From positions 2,575,434 through 2,639,433 of the forward strand of contig NC_092795.1 of the NCBI RefSeq assembly GCF_918797505.1: a DNA stretch of 64,000 nt, read 5' to 3'. This DNA comes from Bemisia tabaci. Its lineage: Eukaryota > Arthropoda > Insecta > Hemiptera > Aleyrodidae. Shown here piece by piece: positions 23,182-36,900 of this stretch; within the stretch, counting starts at the first letter, position 1; the number at the start of each line of letters is the position of its first letter. The notes beneath the pieces are model-generated. The model did no database searches. It was not told where the DNA came from and saw only the letters and a program-made list of their open reading frames with translations. Both the position numbers and the translations under genes were made by a program.

Positions 23182-24184
23182 GATCAACGTGAAAGAATCG
23201 ATTCAATCCTATCGATTTCTTGGTCGGAGAATCGATATTTTGGATGATCGATCCAAGAACCGCCATTACCATCTGCCAACTCACTAATATCCTTTTCCCA
23301 CCTGATTAGTTCATCAAAGTTGATTATTAAAACCCTAGTTTTCATCAATTACCTTCCTCTTCAAATAAAATTTAAAAACTGAGATAGTTCTATGTTTCAA
23401 AGGCAAAATTTGTCGTGGATGAGTGGAAATGGTAAATACTCTATTGGGCGATGCAAGCCGCGCGATGCAAATTTTGACGCTCTCCATGACGGCAGTACTG
23501 TTCATTGAAACTTGTAACTGATTTTGCACCGAGTGTCTGGGATGAAGTATTTTTATTAAGTTTATTGAATTTGCGCCCCAAGCCTCAAGATGAAACAAGC
23601 TTGGTAAGTTTTACCGTCTTATGAACATATTTATTTCGCAATTTCATACTAATCTACTCGGTATAATGTCCGTGGCGGTGGATACGCGAAACGGCGTCGC
23701 GCCACTTTGTTGCCGTTCGCCGAAGCCGGGATGCTGTAGTATTTCAATTCGACGACTCTTTGATTCCTGGAAATTTTGGCACATCGTTAAAAATGCGCCA
23801 GCGTTTCCTTTTATCTTTCAAGTAATGCAGATAGCTTGCACTACCGTCGATGCGATCTTCAGTCCATTTGTTAACTGTGAGCGACTGCTACGTCCGAGTG
23901 TTTTAAGGGAGGTGTATCTTCCAATGATCAGTTGGTTTACTGATATGAACTATCTGAGGATGAAATTTTACTCCTCTGTGAAACACTCATTGATTAGTTT
24001 GTCGGCAAGACCCACTTTCTGATGATATCAACTAAAGAACTTCAATGAGAAGATGCTTTGTTGTTGAAAAGCAAGGTTAGGTTTTCTACCGGGAGTTACT
24101 GATGAAAGATGCGCTCCATCACCTCCAGTATAAGGAATCAAAATTAATCAGCACATCTAGTCTGATTGTTAAAATTTTGTGTTT
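23182..24184. other. noncoding stretch right of the satellite; ATCGAT cluster
   Basis: Four ATCGAT motifs fall within 56 bp (23197, 23211, 23231, 23247). A 133-codon open frame at 23621-24022 resembles no family I know and is probably chance. Confidence 0.35.
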
Positions 24185-25145
24185 GTCCCATGGGTAAGAC
24201 AAGGTTGAAGAGTATGTAGTCAAGTGATTGGTCGGTTTTGTGCGTTATCCTTTCTGGGGGGCGATTATTGAAATGATATCGACTCTATGTCGCCGCTTTG
24301 TCGTGTCGCGCCATCGACTGAGAGCCACTCAGTCGATAGTGCAACATGACAAAGCGGGGACATAGAGTCGATATCATTTCAAAAGTCGCCCCGCTGCAGT
24401 CCCAATAAAGGATGGATTCATCTAGAATTTGACTACCATGTGTCAGCAGCTCAGGAGATGCCTTTAGCTTCTCGATAATTACATCCTCCATTGGCATGAC
24501 AAAGGGGATGACTCACCAAACCGACTAATCACATGACTAAATTCTCCCTGAACTTGTCTTAACTGGTCGACAAACACATAAGGACCCCCCACACTCCTTA
24601 TGGAAATGTGTACCAGGATTGATTTCCAATTTTTTTAATGTATTTAACTCTTATATGGTTGCTAATCCAAAGTCATATAGCAATAACTTTACAAGGCACC
24701 ATTTATGCAGTGTTGTGCACAATCCATGGTGGAATTTCCGATTATTACTAGAATAAGTGAGGCCAGCGTAGCGATTTCACAAGGAAATCCAAGCTGGGGA
24801 TAGATAAGGTAAAGAGTGGAGGAGAGAAAGAATCTGATTTGGATGATGAAACGAATAGGCGTGCTGAATCTGAGATAAGACTGACAAGTTTTCATTGTTT
24901 TCAGCAAGTGCTGAAACATAAATATTGCCGTGCTGGCCTCACTTATTCAGGTAATCATCGAAATTTCCAACACGGATTGTGTGAAAAGTTGCGAATACTA
25001 TGCCTTGTAGAAGATTGGCGCAATGATGACTTTCGATCAGCATCCTGAGATGAGTTTAATTCATTTAGAAAATTGGAAATTGATCATGATACACATCCCC
25101 ATAAGGAGTGTGCAGGGTCCTTTCAACAATCAGGCTGCAGTTCCA
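24185..25145. mobile_element. nested foldback (inverted-repeat) elements
   Basis: Three inverted pairs are visible. (1) 24257-24392 is a near-perfect hairpin: GATATCGACTCTATGTC.. folds on ..GACATAGAGTCGATATC, with centre at about 24324. (2) Outside it, GTGATTGGTCGGTTTTGTG (24215) pairs with CACCAAACCGACTAATCAC (24513). (3) 24571-24780 pairs imperfectly with 24930-25130: CACACTCCTTATGG against CCATAAGGAGTGTG, and AATAAGTGAGGCCAGC against GCTGGCCTCACTTATT. Short protein-like frames in the arms have no recognised family. Confidence 0.7.
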
Positions 25146-28100
25146 AGAATCAGGGGCAAGACATAGCTCACTTGAAGCCTTCATTGGTTATCCCGGGTCC
25201 CTAAAACCTTGCTGCATATGTTCATATGCTTATTGTGTGAAGTAGAGTATTGCAGCTTTGTTGTGGTACATTCCAACCTCATATTCTGTTTTCCTATACA
25301 CAACAGTTTGTTCGAGCATCAATGAATATTTCAGGAATGAAGTGTGAAAGGTAGGAATCTCGCACTAATTTTACTGTTGGTTTCATTTGTCAGTTTTTTG
25401 TACATAATCTAAGTAACAAGTCATAAAAGTTTGGCAACATGGTATGGTACCCATGCTAAAGCATTCTGGTATTTTAATTTTAAGGGGACCAAAAGTAAAG
25501 TAGGGTCGGCAATTTTTGATAGAGAAATTGGTTGCAGAGAACTGATTGGATTTTTTCGGAAAATTTAAAGATCCCCAAAATTTCTCATGCTATGCTTAAG
25601 CTGAGGCCTGTGCACTTGAGCTTTTTCTGCTGTGGATAACATCCATGTACAACATGTTTACAGCATTTTTTAGCTAAAAATTAAAATAAAAATAATTCAA
25701 ATTGATAAATTAATAGTTCAAAATGAGAGTTCGTCTCCTCATAAGAAATAGCTAATCTTTCTCATTTCTTGTTTTTGTAAATTTAAGTTGAAGAATAATA
25801 TAATTAGTGAGTAGTTAAAAACTGATTTTTTCGTCGTTGGTTTTATAATAATTATCATAATTACTATTAAAAACTTTATAATTTTAACACTGCTGAGCAT
25901 TTCATCATGGAGCAGTCTGACATGTTCTTTGGAAAGTTTTATCGTGCGTTTGTTTTTTATTTTGAGTTTTATTTTTTGTTTGTTTAATCATCCAGCTTTT
26001 TTTCACTGCTTTGAGTTCATAATCGATTATTCACATTATGTAATCATATTGCACAATGCTCGGATGAATTCAATCTTGATCCGTTGAAAGCAAATGGTTT
26101 TTTTGAAACTGTAGAAGTAAGTATGAACTGTGTTTACTTTCTTTAATATTGTAGATGAAGGTATGTTTTTGGGACTTAATGCGTAAATCCCTTTGCAATC
26201 CAGTTTTTGCATCAATGAATTTCAATCTAGCATGTAAATAATAAATGCTGCAACAAGCTGCATGTATTCCCCCTACAATTTCCTCTGGTCCAGAAAAGTG
26301 CAGCTTTAAAGGTAAAGCTGGACCATTTGGCCATTGGACCATTCATATGGCTTCCTTCCTAACAGCTAAATGTCTCTACAATTTGGAAGCATTTTAGGCA
26401 TATAGTACATACACATCCAGGCAGCTCAAAGCAGGACTTTTCAACTAGGTATTCCTCTTGAAGTGCTCCAACAAGAGTGAAATGGATGGTAACACTGTCA
26501 ACACCTAACTGTCTGCAATTGAGACTCTTGTTGGCGTAGAAAAAAAGATCCGTGCAGAAAAATTGGTGGTTGATACCCTGTAGTAAACTTCTGTGACAAA
26601 TATAGGTTTTTTTTAAAAAACAATTTTATCTCAAAACATTTGTAAACCTAGATTATCATATCATTCTCCTTAATTTTTCCGTTGAAGGCACAAAAATATT
26701 CTTCTTATTTTTTCAATTGAGTTATTTCCTTCATTCATTTGCGATATTATTTCATTTTTGTTTTCTTTTTCTTTTCACAGAATCTAAATGCTCTAACTCC
26801 AAATAATATTGTACCTACGAAGTCTTTTTGGAGATGTTACACTCTTTAGGGAATTGGAACTAATTGTGAATGCCTAAAGTCATGAGTGAAATGATTTACT
26901 TTTGGTCTTGAGCCTTCTGCAAAACTGCAGATCAAAAATCTTGAGGCATACAATTGTGAATCAAAGGTCAGTGTGAGCTGTACATTTTGCCTTTAAATCG
27001 GACAGATTTAACGAAAGAACGATAGTCTTTTACCTCACGAAAGAACGTAACTACTCTTCAACTTCGCCAAATTTTCCCTCGTTAATAAAATTTTTCCTTG
27101 AGAATTTTGGGTAGTTCTAACTGAAAATTTCATTGATTTCTCCTTTGATCTCATACCAAAATCAGAAAAATTTCGGATAAAATCGCAGTGGTACACTCTT
27201 ATTCAAAATTGAATTCTTTGAGGCAATTTTGCAACCCTAGAATAAAGTTACGTTCCCTCGTCCAGGAAACAACAAGGAATCAGCTTTACTACATCAGATG
27301 TTGTGTATTTTTTGCTGATAATAATTTCCTTATCAGAAACGAAGCAGCGCTGGAACTTGAAAGTTTGCGAATATATTTCCTTCATGATCTAGGGTAGGTT
27401 CAGAGAGTTTTAAATTGTTACGTAGTTGAGTTCTCTGTTTAAAAAATGAAACTTGAGAGAAAATTAGGAACATGGAATGCAGTCAAGCTGATTTCCACTA
27501 AATCTGTTCAATTAATTCTGTTAAAACTTCATTGGATCAGTTAGGTTAGTAGGAAGTATATTTTAGATGTAACTACCCACAAAATAAGTGAACTTTGTCC
27601 ACAAAAACTCAGATTCAAGTCATTTTCACTGAGCATGCATACATGGTACATGATACTACAGCATTGAGAGTAGCCTAACAAATTTTCTGAACCAAAAACA
27701 CCCAAAACTTTCAGACAAAATCGAAGCTACAGTTGTTTGAAGTTTGCATTTCATTACTTAAATATAGTTTTGACTTGAAGCTAATTTAAATTCTTATCTG
27801 CCATTTTGGAATACGCATTGTGTATTGATATTGGAGCCTTATGCCCTCTAATTGGCATAGAAATGGAATAAATTGCTCGTCACTTATTCTGTTGGGTACT
27901 GAAGAGTCTTGCGTCAAATTCTCAAAGTACAATTTTTCGTTCCTCATTATTCACTCAACCTAAAATTTTTCCTCATCAATAGAGAGACCCCTTTTGCTGT
28001 GGACAGTGACAAGTATAAGTGAAAATTTCAGAAACGCTTCATCTATTGAAAAATTTGTTCTTTGTTTCCTTTGAAATAATATTCCCTAATATCCAATAAC

Positions 28101-28436
28101 TTTGAAAGTTATAAAATTCCTTCAACGTTAAAAAGCTGTATTTGGACCTTGCTAGCAGTCTCTTTGATTATCGTCCATAACTCAGGTCAATTGCTGCAAG
28201 CATTAATAAATGAATTTTCCTTGTTTAACAAATAAATTTAAATTGATCAACTCAACCAACCTGAATCCTAAGATCAATTTTTATTTGTACCTCATCTCTT
28301 TTCATCTTAGTCAATTTAAAATTTTTTGTACCTGTTCAATTAAGTCTCAAAAACAGAACCTTCTCTAACATTTCATCCGTCATATTTTTTCGATTTTAGC
28401 ATAGTAATTTTGGATTTAATTTTTTTTTGTTCCCAG
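25146..28436. other. intergenic / 5' region of the LSD1 gene
   Basis: AT-rich. No exon, RNA gene or transposon end was recognised. A noncoding first exon of the LSD1 gene may lie here, since an acceptor is found at 28435. Confidence 0.35.
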
Positions 28437-28511
28437 GTTAACATTTTGTATGGAATAATTTCATTCTATTCGAGCAGTGAATTAAACCAATTTGGAGTTT
28501 AAGGAGAGAGG
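28437..28511 (+). promoter_or_regulatory. 5' UTR of LSD1 with probable 3' splice site
   Basis: TTTTTTTTGTTCCCAG at 28421-28436 is a strong acceptor with a pyrimidine tract, 75 bp before the ATG. This suggests an upstream noncoding exon. The start context is GAGAGGATGAAC. Confidence 0.5.
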
Positions 28512-30854
28512 ATGAACACTGCTGCTAACAGGCGGAAGAAAACTAAAGGAGAACAAGGAGATTCGCTGGATAATGATATAGTCATGAGTGAAGAAGCAGA
28601 GAGCACAACTTTACCCATCAACGACAACAGCAACGGAGAAAAAAGTAAATCTGAGAAGAAATCACCTGTTGGAACACCAGGAACGAGCAACACTCCAGTG
28701 GATAAAGAAACCAAAGCTGACACAAGTTCTGCTCAGCAGCCTAACAATTCAAAATCGGAGAATGAAGAGGAAGTTGAGCAAGACTCAGAACAAGATGACC
28801 TCTCGGGACTTGAAGGTGCCGCTTTTCAGAGCAGGCTTCCCTTCGATAAAATGTCTGCCATAGAAGCACAATGTTTTCCAGACGTTGCGAAAGGTTATCC
28901 TGAAACACTAAAAGTTTATCTGCACATTCGTAATAGGTTCCTACAACTCTGGCTTGACAATCCAAAACAACAGCTTGTTGTTGAGAATGCTCTCCCGTTA
29001 ATAGAGCCACCTTACAACAGTGATGGACCGTTTGCGATTCGTATTCATGCATTTCTTGAGCGCCATGGATACATTAATATTGGAGTTTTTAAAAGATTGA
29101 AACCCCTACCGGTGAAAAAACAAGGTAAAGCAATTATAATTGGAGCAGGGATAGCTGGACTTGCTGCTGCCCAGCAGTTACAGCAGTTCGGAATGGAAGT
29201 AGTCGTGCTTGAAGCAAGAGATAGAGTCGGAGGAAGAATAGCTACATTCCGAAAAGGCTCGTTTGTCGCCGATTTAGGAGCAATGGTTGTCACTGGACTT
29301 GGGGGAAATCCAGTCACAGTTCTATCAAAACAAATTTCCATGGAGTTGCATAAAATTAGGCAAAAATGTCCATTGTATGAATGCAATGGGGGGACTGTTG
29401 TCGTTCCAAAAGATAAAGATGAAATGGTTGAGCGTGAATTCAATCGCCTTTTAGAAGCAACAAGTTATTTATCTCATCAGTTGGACTTCAATTATTTAGA
29501 CGGTAAACCAGTATCATTAGGTCAAGCCCTAGAATGGGTCATCAAACTCCAAGAAAAGAGCGTAACAGAGAAGCAACTACAGCATTGGAAAGCTGTCATC
29601 GGTCTCCAAGAAAGATTAAAAACCAACCAACATAGGATGATTTCCGTCAAAGAAACTCTTGAAGATCTTCATAAGCAGTACAAAGAATTGCTAAGTGAGT
29701 GTAGAGTGAGAGACATAACTCAAGAATTTTTAATTCGTTCGAAGCTTCGGGATATTCACACTGCCTGTAAAGAGTGGGACTTACTATTAGAACAGCAAAA
29801 TGAAATAGAAGAAAAACTTTTAAACTTAGAAGCATCGCCGCCCAGTGATGTCTACTTGTCATCACGAGACAGGCAAATCCTTGACTGGCATTTTGCCAAT
29901 TTAGAATTTGCAAATGCCACCCCACTCACAAATTTATCGCTGAAACATTGGGATCAAGATGATGATTACGAGTTTTCAGGAAGTCATCTCACAGTTCGTA
30001 ATGGTTATTCATGCGTTCCAGTCTCTCTGACAGAAGGCTTGGACATCAAATTGAACACTGCGGCTCGGCAAATACGCTATGGACCAACCGGGGTCGAGGT
30101 TGTCACATCCAATGCCCGCAACCAAACCAATCCTGCAACTTACAAAGGGGACATCGTTCTTTGTACGTTGCCACTAGGAGTCTTGAAACAATCAACTGCA
30201 CCGAACACAGGTTTACCTAATTCAGTTCAGTTCGTGCCTCCACTGCCGGACTGGAAAGTTGCTGCAATTCAAAGGTTGGGCTTCGGTAACTTGAACAAGG
30301 TTGTCCTTTGTTTTGATCGGATATTTTGGGACCCCAACACTAACCTATTTGGCCACGTTGGAAGTACTACCGCTAGTAGGGGAGAACTATTCTTATTCTG
30401 GAACCTGTACCGAGCTCCGGTCTTACTAGCCTTGGTTGCTGGAGAAGCGGCCGCCATCATGGAAAACGTGAGTGATGATGTAATTGTTGGGCGCTGCATA
30501 GCTGTCCTCAAAGGGATTTTCGGCAACAGCTCGGTTCCCCAACCCAAAGAAACGGTTGTCACCCGATGGAGAGCTGACCCTTGGGCTCGTGGCTCCTATT
30601 CATTTGTCGCTGTTGGAGCAAGCGGAGGTGATTACGACATTCTTGCTACTCCCATTGCCCCACCTGTCTCGTCCAATGATTCGCCAGGATCTGTAACCAG
30701 CATGCCCAGGCTATTCTTCGCTGGTGAGCACACTATTCGTAACTACCCTGCAACTGTTCACGGAGCCTTTTTGAGTGGTCTACGCGAAGCTGCTATCATT
30801 GCCGACCAGTATTTGGGATGCCCATATGCACCACCTAAAGCAACATCAGAGTGA
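28512..30854 (+). CDS. Kdm1a: lysine-specific histone demethylase 1 (KDM1A/LSD1; Su(var)3-3)
   Basis: A complete 780-residue frame with no coding intron. It is a nuclear FAD-dependent amine oxidase that removes mono- and dimethyl marks from histone H3 Lys4 (and Lys9 in some settings), usually with CoREST and HDACs. Order of domains: acidic, Ser-rich tail 1-95; SWIRM about 98-197 ([20 protein letters not shown]); Rossmann FAD motif about 207-245 ([30 protein letters not shown]); Tower coiled-coil insertion about 349-445; second oxidase half with [20 protein letters not shown] and [20 protein letters not shown]. The catalytic Lys in [12 protein letters not shown] is residue 596 (codon 30297-30299), matching human Lys661. 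[20 protein letters not shown] near the end closes the FAD site. The start is supported by the in-frame acidic tail and the upstream acceptor. No inactivating change is seen. Confidence 0.97.
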   Translation: MNTAANRRKKTKGEQGDSLDNDIVMSEEAESTTLPINDNSNGEKSKSEKKSPVGTPGTSNTPVDKETKADTSSAQQPNNSKSENEEEVEQDSEQDDLSGLEGAAFQSRLPFDKMSAIEAQCFPDVAKGYPETLKVYLHIRNRFLQLWLDNPKQQLVVENALPLIEPPYNSDGPFAIRIHAFLERHGYINIGVFKRLKPLPVKKQGKAIIIGAGIAGLAAAQQLQQFGMEVVVLEARDRVGGRIATFRKGSFVADLGAMVVTGLGGNPVTVLSKQISMELHKIRQKCPLYECNGGTVVVPKDKDEMVEREFNRLLEATSYLSHQLDFNYLDGKPVSLGQALEWVIKLQEKSVTEKQLQHWKAVIGLQERLKTNQHRMISVKETLEDLHKQYKELLSECRVRDITQEFLIRSKLRDIHTACKEWDLLLEQQNEIEEKLLNLEASPPSDVYLSSRDRQILDWHFANLEFANATPLTNLSLKHWDQDDDYEFSGSHLTVRNGYSCVPVSLTEGLDIKLNTAARQIRYGPTGVEVVTSNARNQTNPATYKGDIVLCTLPLGVLKQSTAPNTGLPNSVQFVPPLPDWKVAAIQRLGFGNLNKVVLCFDRIFWDPNTNLFGHVGSTTASRGELFLFWNLYRAPVLLALVAGEAAAIMENVSDDVIVGRCIAVLKGIFGNSSVPQPKETVVTRWRADPWARGSYSFVAVGASGGDYDILATPIAPPVSSNDSPGSVTSMPRLFFAGEHTIRNYPATVHGAFLSGLREAAIIADQYLGCPYAPPKATSE

Positions 30855-33440
30855 AAGTTTGAGAAATGTTTTTTTCTTTTTTAAGGATTCATCAATATGA
30901 TTTTTTCTAAGATGACACTTATTTTTCATCCTTGTACCTATTATATTACTTAACTGATTATGATGATAATACATGTTATTTTTTATACTTCAAAATCTTT
31001 TTAGTTTCTCTGATTTGCTATTACCCTTTTTCTTTGAAGATACTATTTCTCAACATTAATTCTTAGTTATGAAGGTGTTATGTGTTTTTGAAATTTCTGA
31101 AAAATAGGGCAGTGGCAAGACATGTTTGCATGGTTGTAGTATAATTCCATTGACATAACAGTTGATGAAAAAATCAAAAAGTTTTAAAAATCATTTCTAA
31201 GGGGCGAAGAAACTATTAACAACAGTCGAGTTGACGCAGTGAGTGAGGTAATGCCTGAAGCTGAGTTCCAGCCAAACAGCAAAATGCTGTTCCCCCCGCC
31301 TGGTTACTGTCATCAGAGCCCGCTAAAAATATCCTTACAAGCGAGTCTTATTTTTGGAATTTTCAAAACAAGGTTTCTTTGCCATTTACAGTTTACAAAT
31401 TCTGAAAAAACTCCAAAGTTCTTAGTTCACCATGAACTTTTAAAAAAATGTATTCTAACTAAAATGGGTTCAAAGTTTTGGGCCATGATTAGGGCCGAAT
31501 TTTACAGAAATACACAAAGTTGCATCAAGGTTTAACTGAGGTTTGAAGTTGTAATCCACTATGAAACTCCATGTTCAGAATTAAATATTTAAACATCTAT
31601 TCTCATGTTCAAAATATTTTTTCTCAGCTTAAAATCTTTTTACTGGAGAAAATTTATGCCTCGTCGAATTCAAAACTACTCCCAACCCATTTTTCTCTGC
31701 AAAATTCGACCTGATGCGTTTCTGCCAAACTCTGTCTAACTACTCTTCATTTTCCTAAAGTAATTGACATTCTAAGTAATTTACTCATTTTATAAGGGAT
31801 TCTTCTCTGATGTGAAGGAGGCAGCAGGTTAATCAAATTGTCAATGGACGGCTAGCTGACTAGCAGGCAAGGCTTTGTGAAACCTGGGGGCTCAAACCTT
31901 CAAAAAAATAAATGAAATGTTGACCTTCGGCCAATTATAAAACTGATCATAGCAGGTTAAGACTCTTTCTTCACAGTTTGACACTTAACAGAATTTTTCC
32001 TTTTAAATAATTGCTCAGGACACTAAGACTGATGATTTATTTTGATCCTTAAAATATTTAAAGTAAGGTTTTACAAACCAAAGTACTGAACTACAAACAA
32101 GGTACTGTATTAGAAATGCTTTTCAGAATCAAGGGGTAGAGGTACGTATGCGTACAAAGATGAGGTATTAAAACTGTTCATGTTCTTTAAATGGCACTTC
32201 CTATAATTTATAGCCCTACCAATGTTGGATTTTAAAATACTTTGAAAACTTTATCACAAATCTTCTATCAGAACAAAAGAAGTTTCGAACAGTTTTGCAA
32301 AGATACTCTCATTCATAGCAATCAAGGAATTCATAGAAATTTGTAGTTTGCAGGAAAATTTGCCAAAATCTCTCTCTTTGCTTTCATACAACACACCAAT
32401 AAAAGAAATTATCAATAAAATTAAGAAAATTATTTCACCAACTTGTAGAATAACAAAAGAAAAGCGTCAGCATTCAAGGCATATGCATATCTGCTTAGGC
32501 TTCATTCATAGTTCTGTATCAAAAATGCAAACTATTGTAAAATCATAAATCAAGCAAATTCTAACTATTGTGTTACTGCGCTGACTTAAAAATCAGTCTA
32601 TCAGCCACTTGGAGTAATTACAGGTGCGACGATGATTGGTAGAAGAGCTCTTGAAACATTTCGTTTTCATGGGTTTAATCGACTCTTTTCAGTCCATGGA
32701 TTGAATTAAAAAGTTTTGTTAAAAAGAGTGCTTAGTGTTTCTTAGTGCTAGCTAAATTTTCTTAGTGTTTGAAGATTCCTGATAAGGTCGTAGTGTTGAA
32801 ATATGTCCATCGGATGCATTCAAATTGACTAAAGAATTTTCATTGGATTTTGAATTCCGTAACAGTTAATTGGAAGATCAAAAACGAGTACCGCAAAATC
32901 ATTCACACCATGAGTGAAACAACTAGACAATTTTTCAACTGGAATTATCAAAGAAATAATGAAATATTTGATTAGAAAGATTAAAAAGCTAGGAGTCCGT
33001 TACTTAAGTGCCGCCTCACTCTATTTGTAGATTTATAAAGTTGCACTGAACGTAAAGTGAGGATTTCTTAACCACATAAGTTCTGTATTTCTTATGAGGT
33101 CACCCATTTGAGTAATTTTTTAATTAGACCTGAAACATGAATTTTACAATAGGTATGAGGAAGCATTGTTTTGATCTGCAAAAACAGCATTTTTCATCAG
33201 ACGTTACTGACTTTACTTCATACTAACTAAAGCCACTAGAAAAATAATTATATTTATGATTTAAAAACTTAATTAAGGTATCTTTAATTTTATGTACCAA
33301 TATTTATTATGAACTACCTAAATTAAATAATTATAGTATTTGGTTAATTATAATCAAAAGTGTGGGAATAATGTGTAATATCGTAATGTTAGTGGATTTG
33401 GAATTTTAATTAAACACCAATATTCTCTCTTGTTTTCAAG
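30855..33440. other. 3' UTR of LSD1, intergenic region and 5' part of kinesin-6
   Basis: No AATAAA is evident just after the LSD1 stop, and no poly(A) tract. The first coding exon of the kinesin (with its ATG, ending in phase 2) should lie here but could not be placed with confidence. Confidence 0.4.
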
Positions 33441-33977
33441 GCCAAAAAGAAATCAGCAGCCTAACAAGAAACAGTCGAAAAGTGTTGCTCAGAGAGATTC
33501 ATTGCAAGTTTTTTGCCGTCTGAGACCAACCAACGCTTCAGAGACATGTATCAAAGTGATCTCTGATACTGTCATCCAAGTGACTACCCCAGAATCATAC
33601 GCCAGCGCTCGAAATGTGTCCGTCAAGCAAATGCAGTACACATTCCAGAAAGTTTTCGATGAGAGAAGCACTCAACAACAAGTGTTCAGTGAAATGGCCT
33701 TGCCTCTTGTGGATCATCTGATTCATGGGAGAAATGGTTTACTGTTCACTTATGGTGTCACTGGCAGTGGCAAGACTTACACTATGAGTGGGATACCATC
33801 AGATGTCGGTATAATGCCCCGTTGCCTGGACATTTTATTCAATTCTATTGGAAGTCTCCAAGCCAAGAAATTTATGTTTAAACCTGACAAACTGAATGGA
33901 TTTGATGTTCAGACAGAAGCAGAAGCTTTGCTAGATCGTCAAGCTGAAATAAATAGCAAATCTCGCCCTGGTCTCAG
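33441..33977 (+). CDS. KIF23: KIF23 exon (motor N-terminal part)
   Basis: Acceptor ..TTTTCAAG at 33440, donor AG|GTACTT at 33978. It reads [57 protein letters not shown]. The P-loop is encoded at 33754-33777. The exon begins with the third base of a codon, so a preceding phase-2 exon with the start codon is required. Confidence 0.93.
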
Positions 33978-36900
33978 GTACTTTCTTTTTCTCTTTCACT
34001 GATGTTCTCCTAAAATTTTTTGTTGAAGTTGTCGGGAGCTTTGTTCATTTGCTGATCATTCTGCAACCATCTGGAAAACATTTTTCATAATGCATGCAAT
34101 CAGTTTTGTAACTGCAGTAGAGGCATTTTCGGTAATAGGGCAGTAGGTAAAGCTTCAAAAAACAGTGATGTAAACTTTCAAATGGGCTTCTCTTTAATGT
34201 AGGTATTCATATTTTTACCAATAATGGCCCTATTTGAGAGATTAATTACATCTGCAATAGAAACATGTGTTTTATTAAAGCCAGTCACTTTCAAACAATT
34301 AAAAATGTACCTTAAAGTGATCAAAGGCTGTAACTGAAGCATTTCCCTTGTGCCAAAGATCCATTAGTACAAGAAAGTAACTAGCAGATATTCATCGATT
34401 CATGATGAGATCATCAAGGGATAACTTATAAATTCGTCTGTAAGTGCCTTGCTCTCCCCTATTTGTGAAACAAGTGATGTACTTAGGGCGTTCACAAGTC
34501 CATAAAGAGTCAGTTAATTTTATGGATGGTCTCACGGTCAGGAAAACCTTTGCCTCAGAGATCAGAGAAAATTGTGTGCCTTTATTTGTTCGTAAATGGT
34601 TCAGTTGATCGAATTATTTAAAGGAAAGCCAAAGGCAAGGTATTGCCAGCTAAATTTGAGAAAATTAACTGGATAAAAAATTATTCTCCTTTTTCATGAT
34701 AAATTTTCATAAAAAAATACTAAATTTTTACTCTTGTTTATTCAAAAGACAAATAAGTCCCTAAGGAGTCGAGGTTTTATTCATTTTTCCCATCATCTAG
34801 TTAGCAGCTAAGTTGCTCTCAGAACTACTAAGGATTATTCAATGCCATGTTGTGACATGATTGAGAAAACAAAATTTGTGCGATGGTCAAAAGACAGTCC
34901 AGAAAAGACCATATTTATCTTATCTTAAATTCTGTTAACGCCCTATTTGGATAGAAGAAGAAAAGGAAGAAAAAAAACTTGTATTGATTTATAAATTTGT
35001 TTTATTGTTTAGGAGAGATAAAGATCTCGGTTCAGATCCAAACTTAAATCATAGAACAGTTGATACAACCAAAATTGATGGTGTTGATGAGGACAATGCT
35101 TACGCTGTTTTTATCACATACATTGAGATCTACAATAACTATGTATATGACTTGCTTGGTGAATTTTCTGATGGTGATAGTCGATCAAAGTAAGATATCT
35201 TTCCGTGAATTTGGTTCTTTTATTATTGATTATGTTTTTAACTAATTTGCTCTTATCTACACAAATGTCGTGTTAGTTCTATTCATTTTGTTTTTAGTTT
35301 ATGATTTTGTTAACCGATTTGTGCATATGTTTTGACCAAATCAAAATCATAATTATATTATTTTTTGCACCCGGCAGTGGTTGTGGTGACTATCCCAGCA
35401 TCTGTTGATTAAATTTATTTGAAAGGAACTTAATCATGCATCAAAACAGTATCTGAAGCTGTTTTAAACTGTACAAGTTTTAATCAGGAAACATAGCTTG
35501 TAATGGATTACTTGACAAGGTATACAGTGGAGGAAAATATCACATGTCATCTCTTCAAAATTTTATGCAGAAAATGATTTACAAATAGGAAGTTCAGAAA
35601 TCAACTCCTGAACGAGGTATTACCAAGTACTTCAACACAGATAATTTGTATTTTTGCTATTTAACCAATGTATATCTTTGTTTGCAGTTAGTCGCCAGAC
35701 TTCCCATTGTGTGATTTGTTTTCTCGCAAAATTTTGTAGAGGGCTCATATTGTGTGGTGCTTTAAATCATACCTTGTCTGTTGGCCTTTTTTTATTCAAA
35801 ATCATAGAATGTTATGGTGACGCCAGTTTGAAAAATAGAGCTGATCGATCCACTGATAGCCGATCCTCAAATCTCTGATCATTAAAGAGCAGAAAATACA
35901 TTGCTTTTTAAAATTGAAGAGATTTTCTCTCAGTAATCATGTTCTTCTCAGTATTACCAAGACTTTTTATTATCGAGTAGATACTGCAGGTACACTTATT
36001 TTCCATTCCAAGCTAAAGAAAATTTCAATCGATTCTTTTGAAACACACAGGGTTTCTTTATTGAAATTAATAAGAGAAGATGCTGCTCACAATATGTACA
36101 TACATGGAGTGAACGAAGTAGAAGTAAAGTCTCCAGAGGAAGCATTTGAGTTGTATCACAAAGCCCAGAAACGAAGAAGGATCGCCCCGACCATGTCCAA
36201 TGCAGAATCCAGTAGGGGTCACTCGGTGTTTACCATTCGCTTAGTTCAGGTACCAGTCGTATCTTCTTTTCTCGTAATATCACAACCTTATTATTGTGTC
36301 AGACAGAGTTATCATTGACTTGAACAATCACAGAAACATGCAAAAAATGCCTGCGGATTTCTCTATTAGAAGCCGCAACTTATTTCAAGCTCTGAAAATG
36401 AGACCGAAAAGCGCACTGCTCAATCGAGTCAAATAGGTATAATGAACTCACGGAGATGGAAACTCTTAAGATTCTTTCCTTTCATGAGAAGGAAATCTAT
36501 CTCATAAGATCCTGAATGAACCCAACTAAGAGACCATAGCGCTGGTGGTGCGGAACTTTTGGATCACCATGAGTGCGCTAACGAATGTCTAAGTTTTGGA
36601 AAACTATGTGAGTTTTCTGGAGAAGTAGAGATTTTAGTGAAAAATGTCAAAGGATAGGAAAATTTCCGTTTAATTTCCAGACCTTATTGCCTGTTTTCTC
36701 TTCTTTTCCTTTTTTTGAAATTTCTCTAAAGTAGATGTATATTTTTCTATTTATTCAATCAGGCCCAGTGATTTTTTTTCCAAATATTGATCTTTAATTT
36801 ACACTTTAACTTTTCTTCTTACACTGTAGGCACCTCTGGATATTCAAGGAGACCAAATCATCCAAGATCGAAAAATGATTGGCATCAGCCAATTATCGCT

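Noticed and set aside
23621..24022. 133-codon + strand frame
   Set aside because: Composition and lack of similarity suggest chance; no splice or start support.
24285..24497. Protein-like minus-strand frame (MEDVIIEKLKASPELLTHGS)
   Set aside because: It runs into a hairpin arm and no family is recognised; may be transposon-derived but not supported as a gene.
33144..33160. ATGAATTTTACAATAG|GTATGA as the first kinesin exon
   Set aside because: It would end in phase 1, whereas the exon at 33441 needs phase 2.
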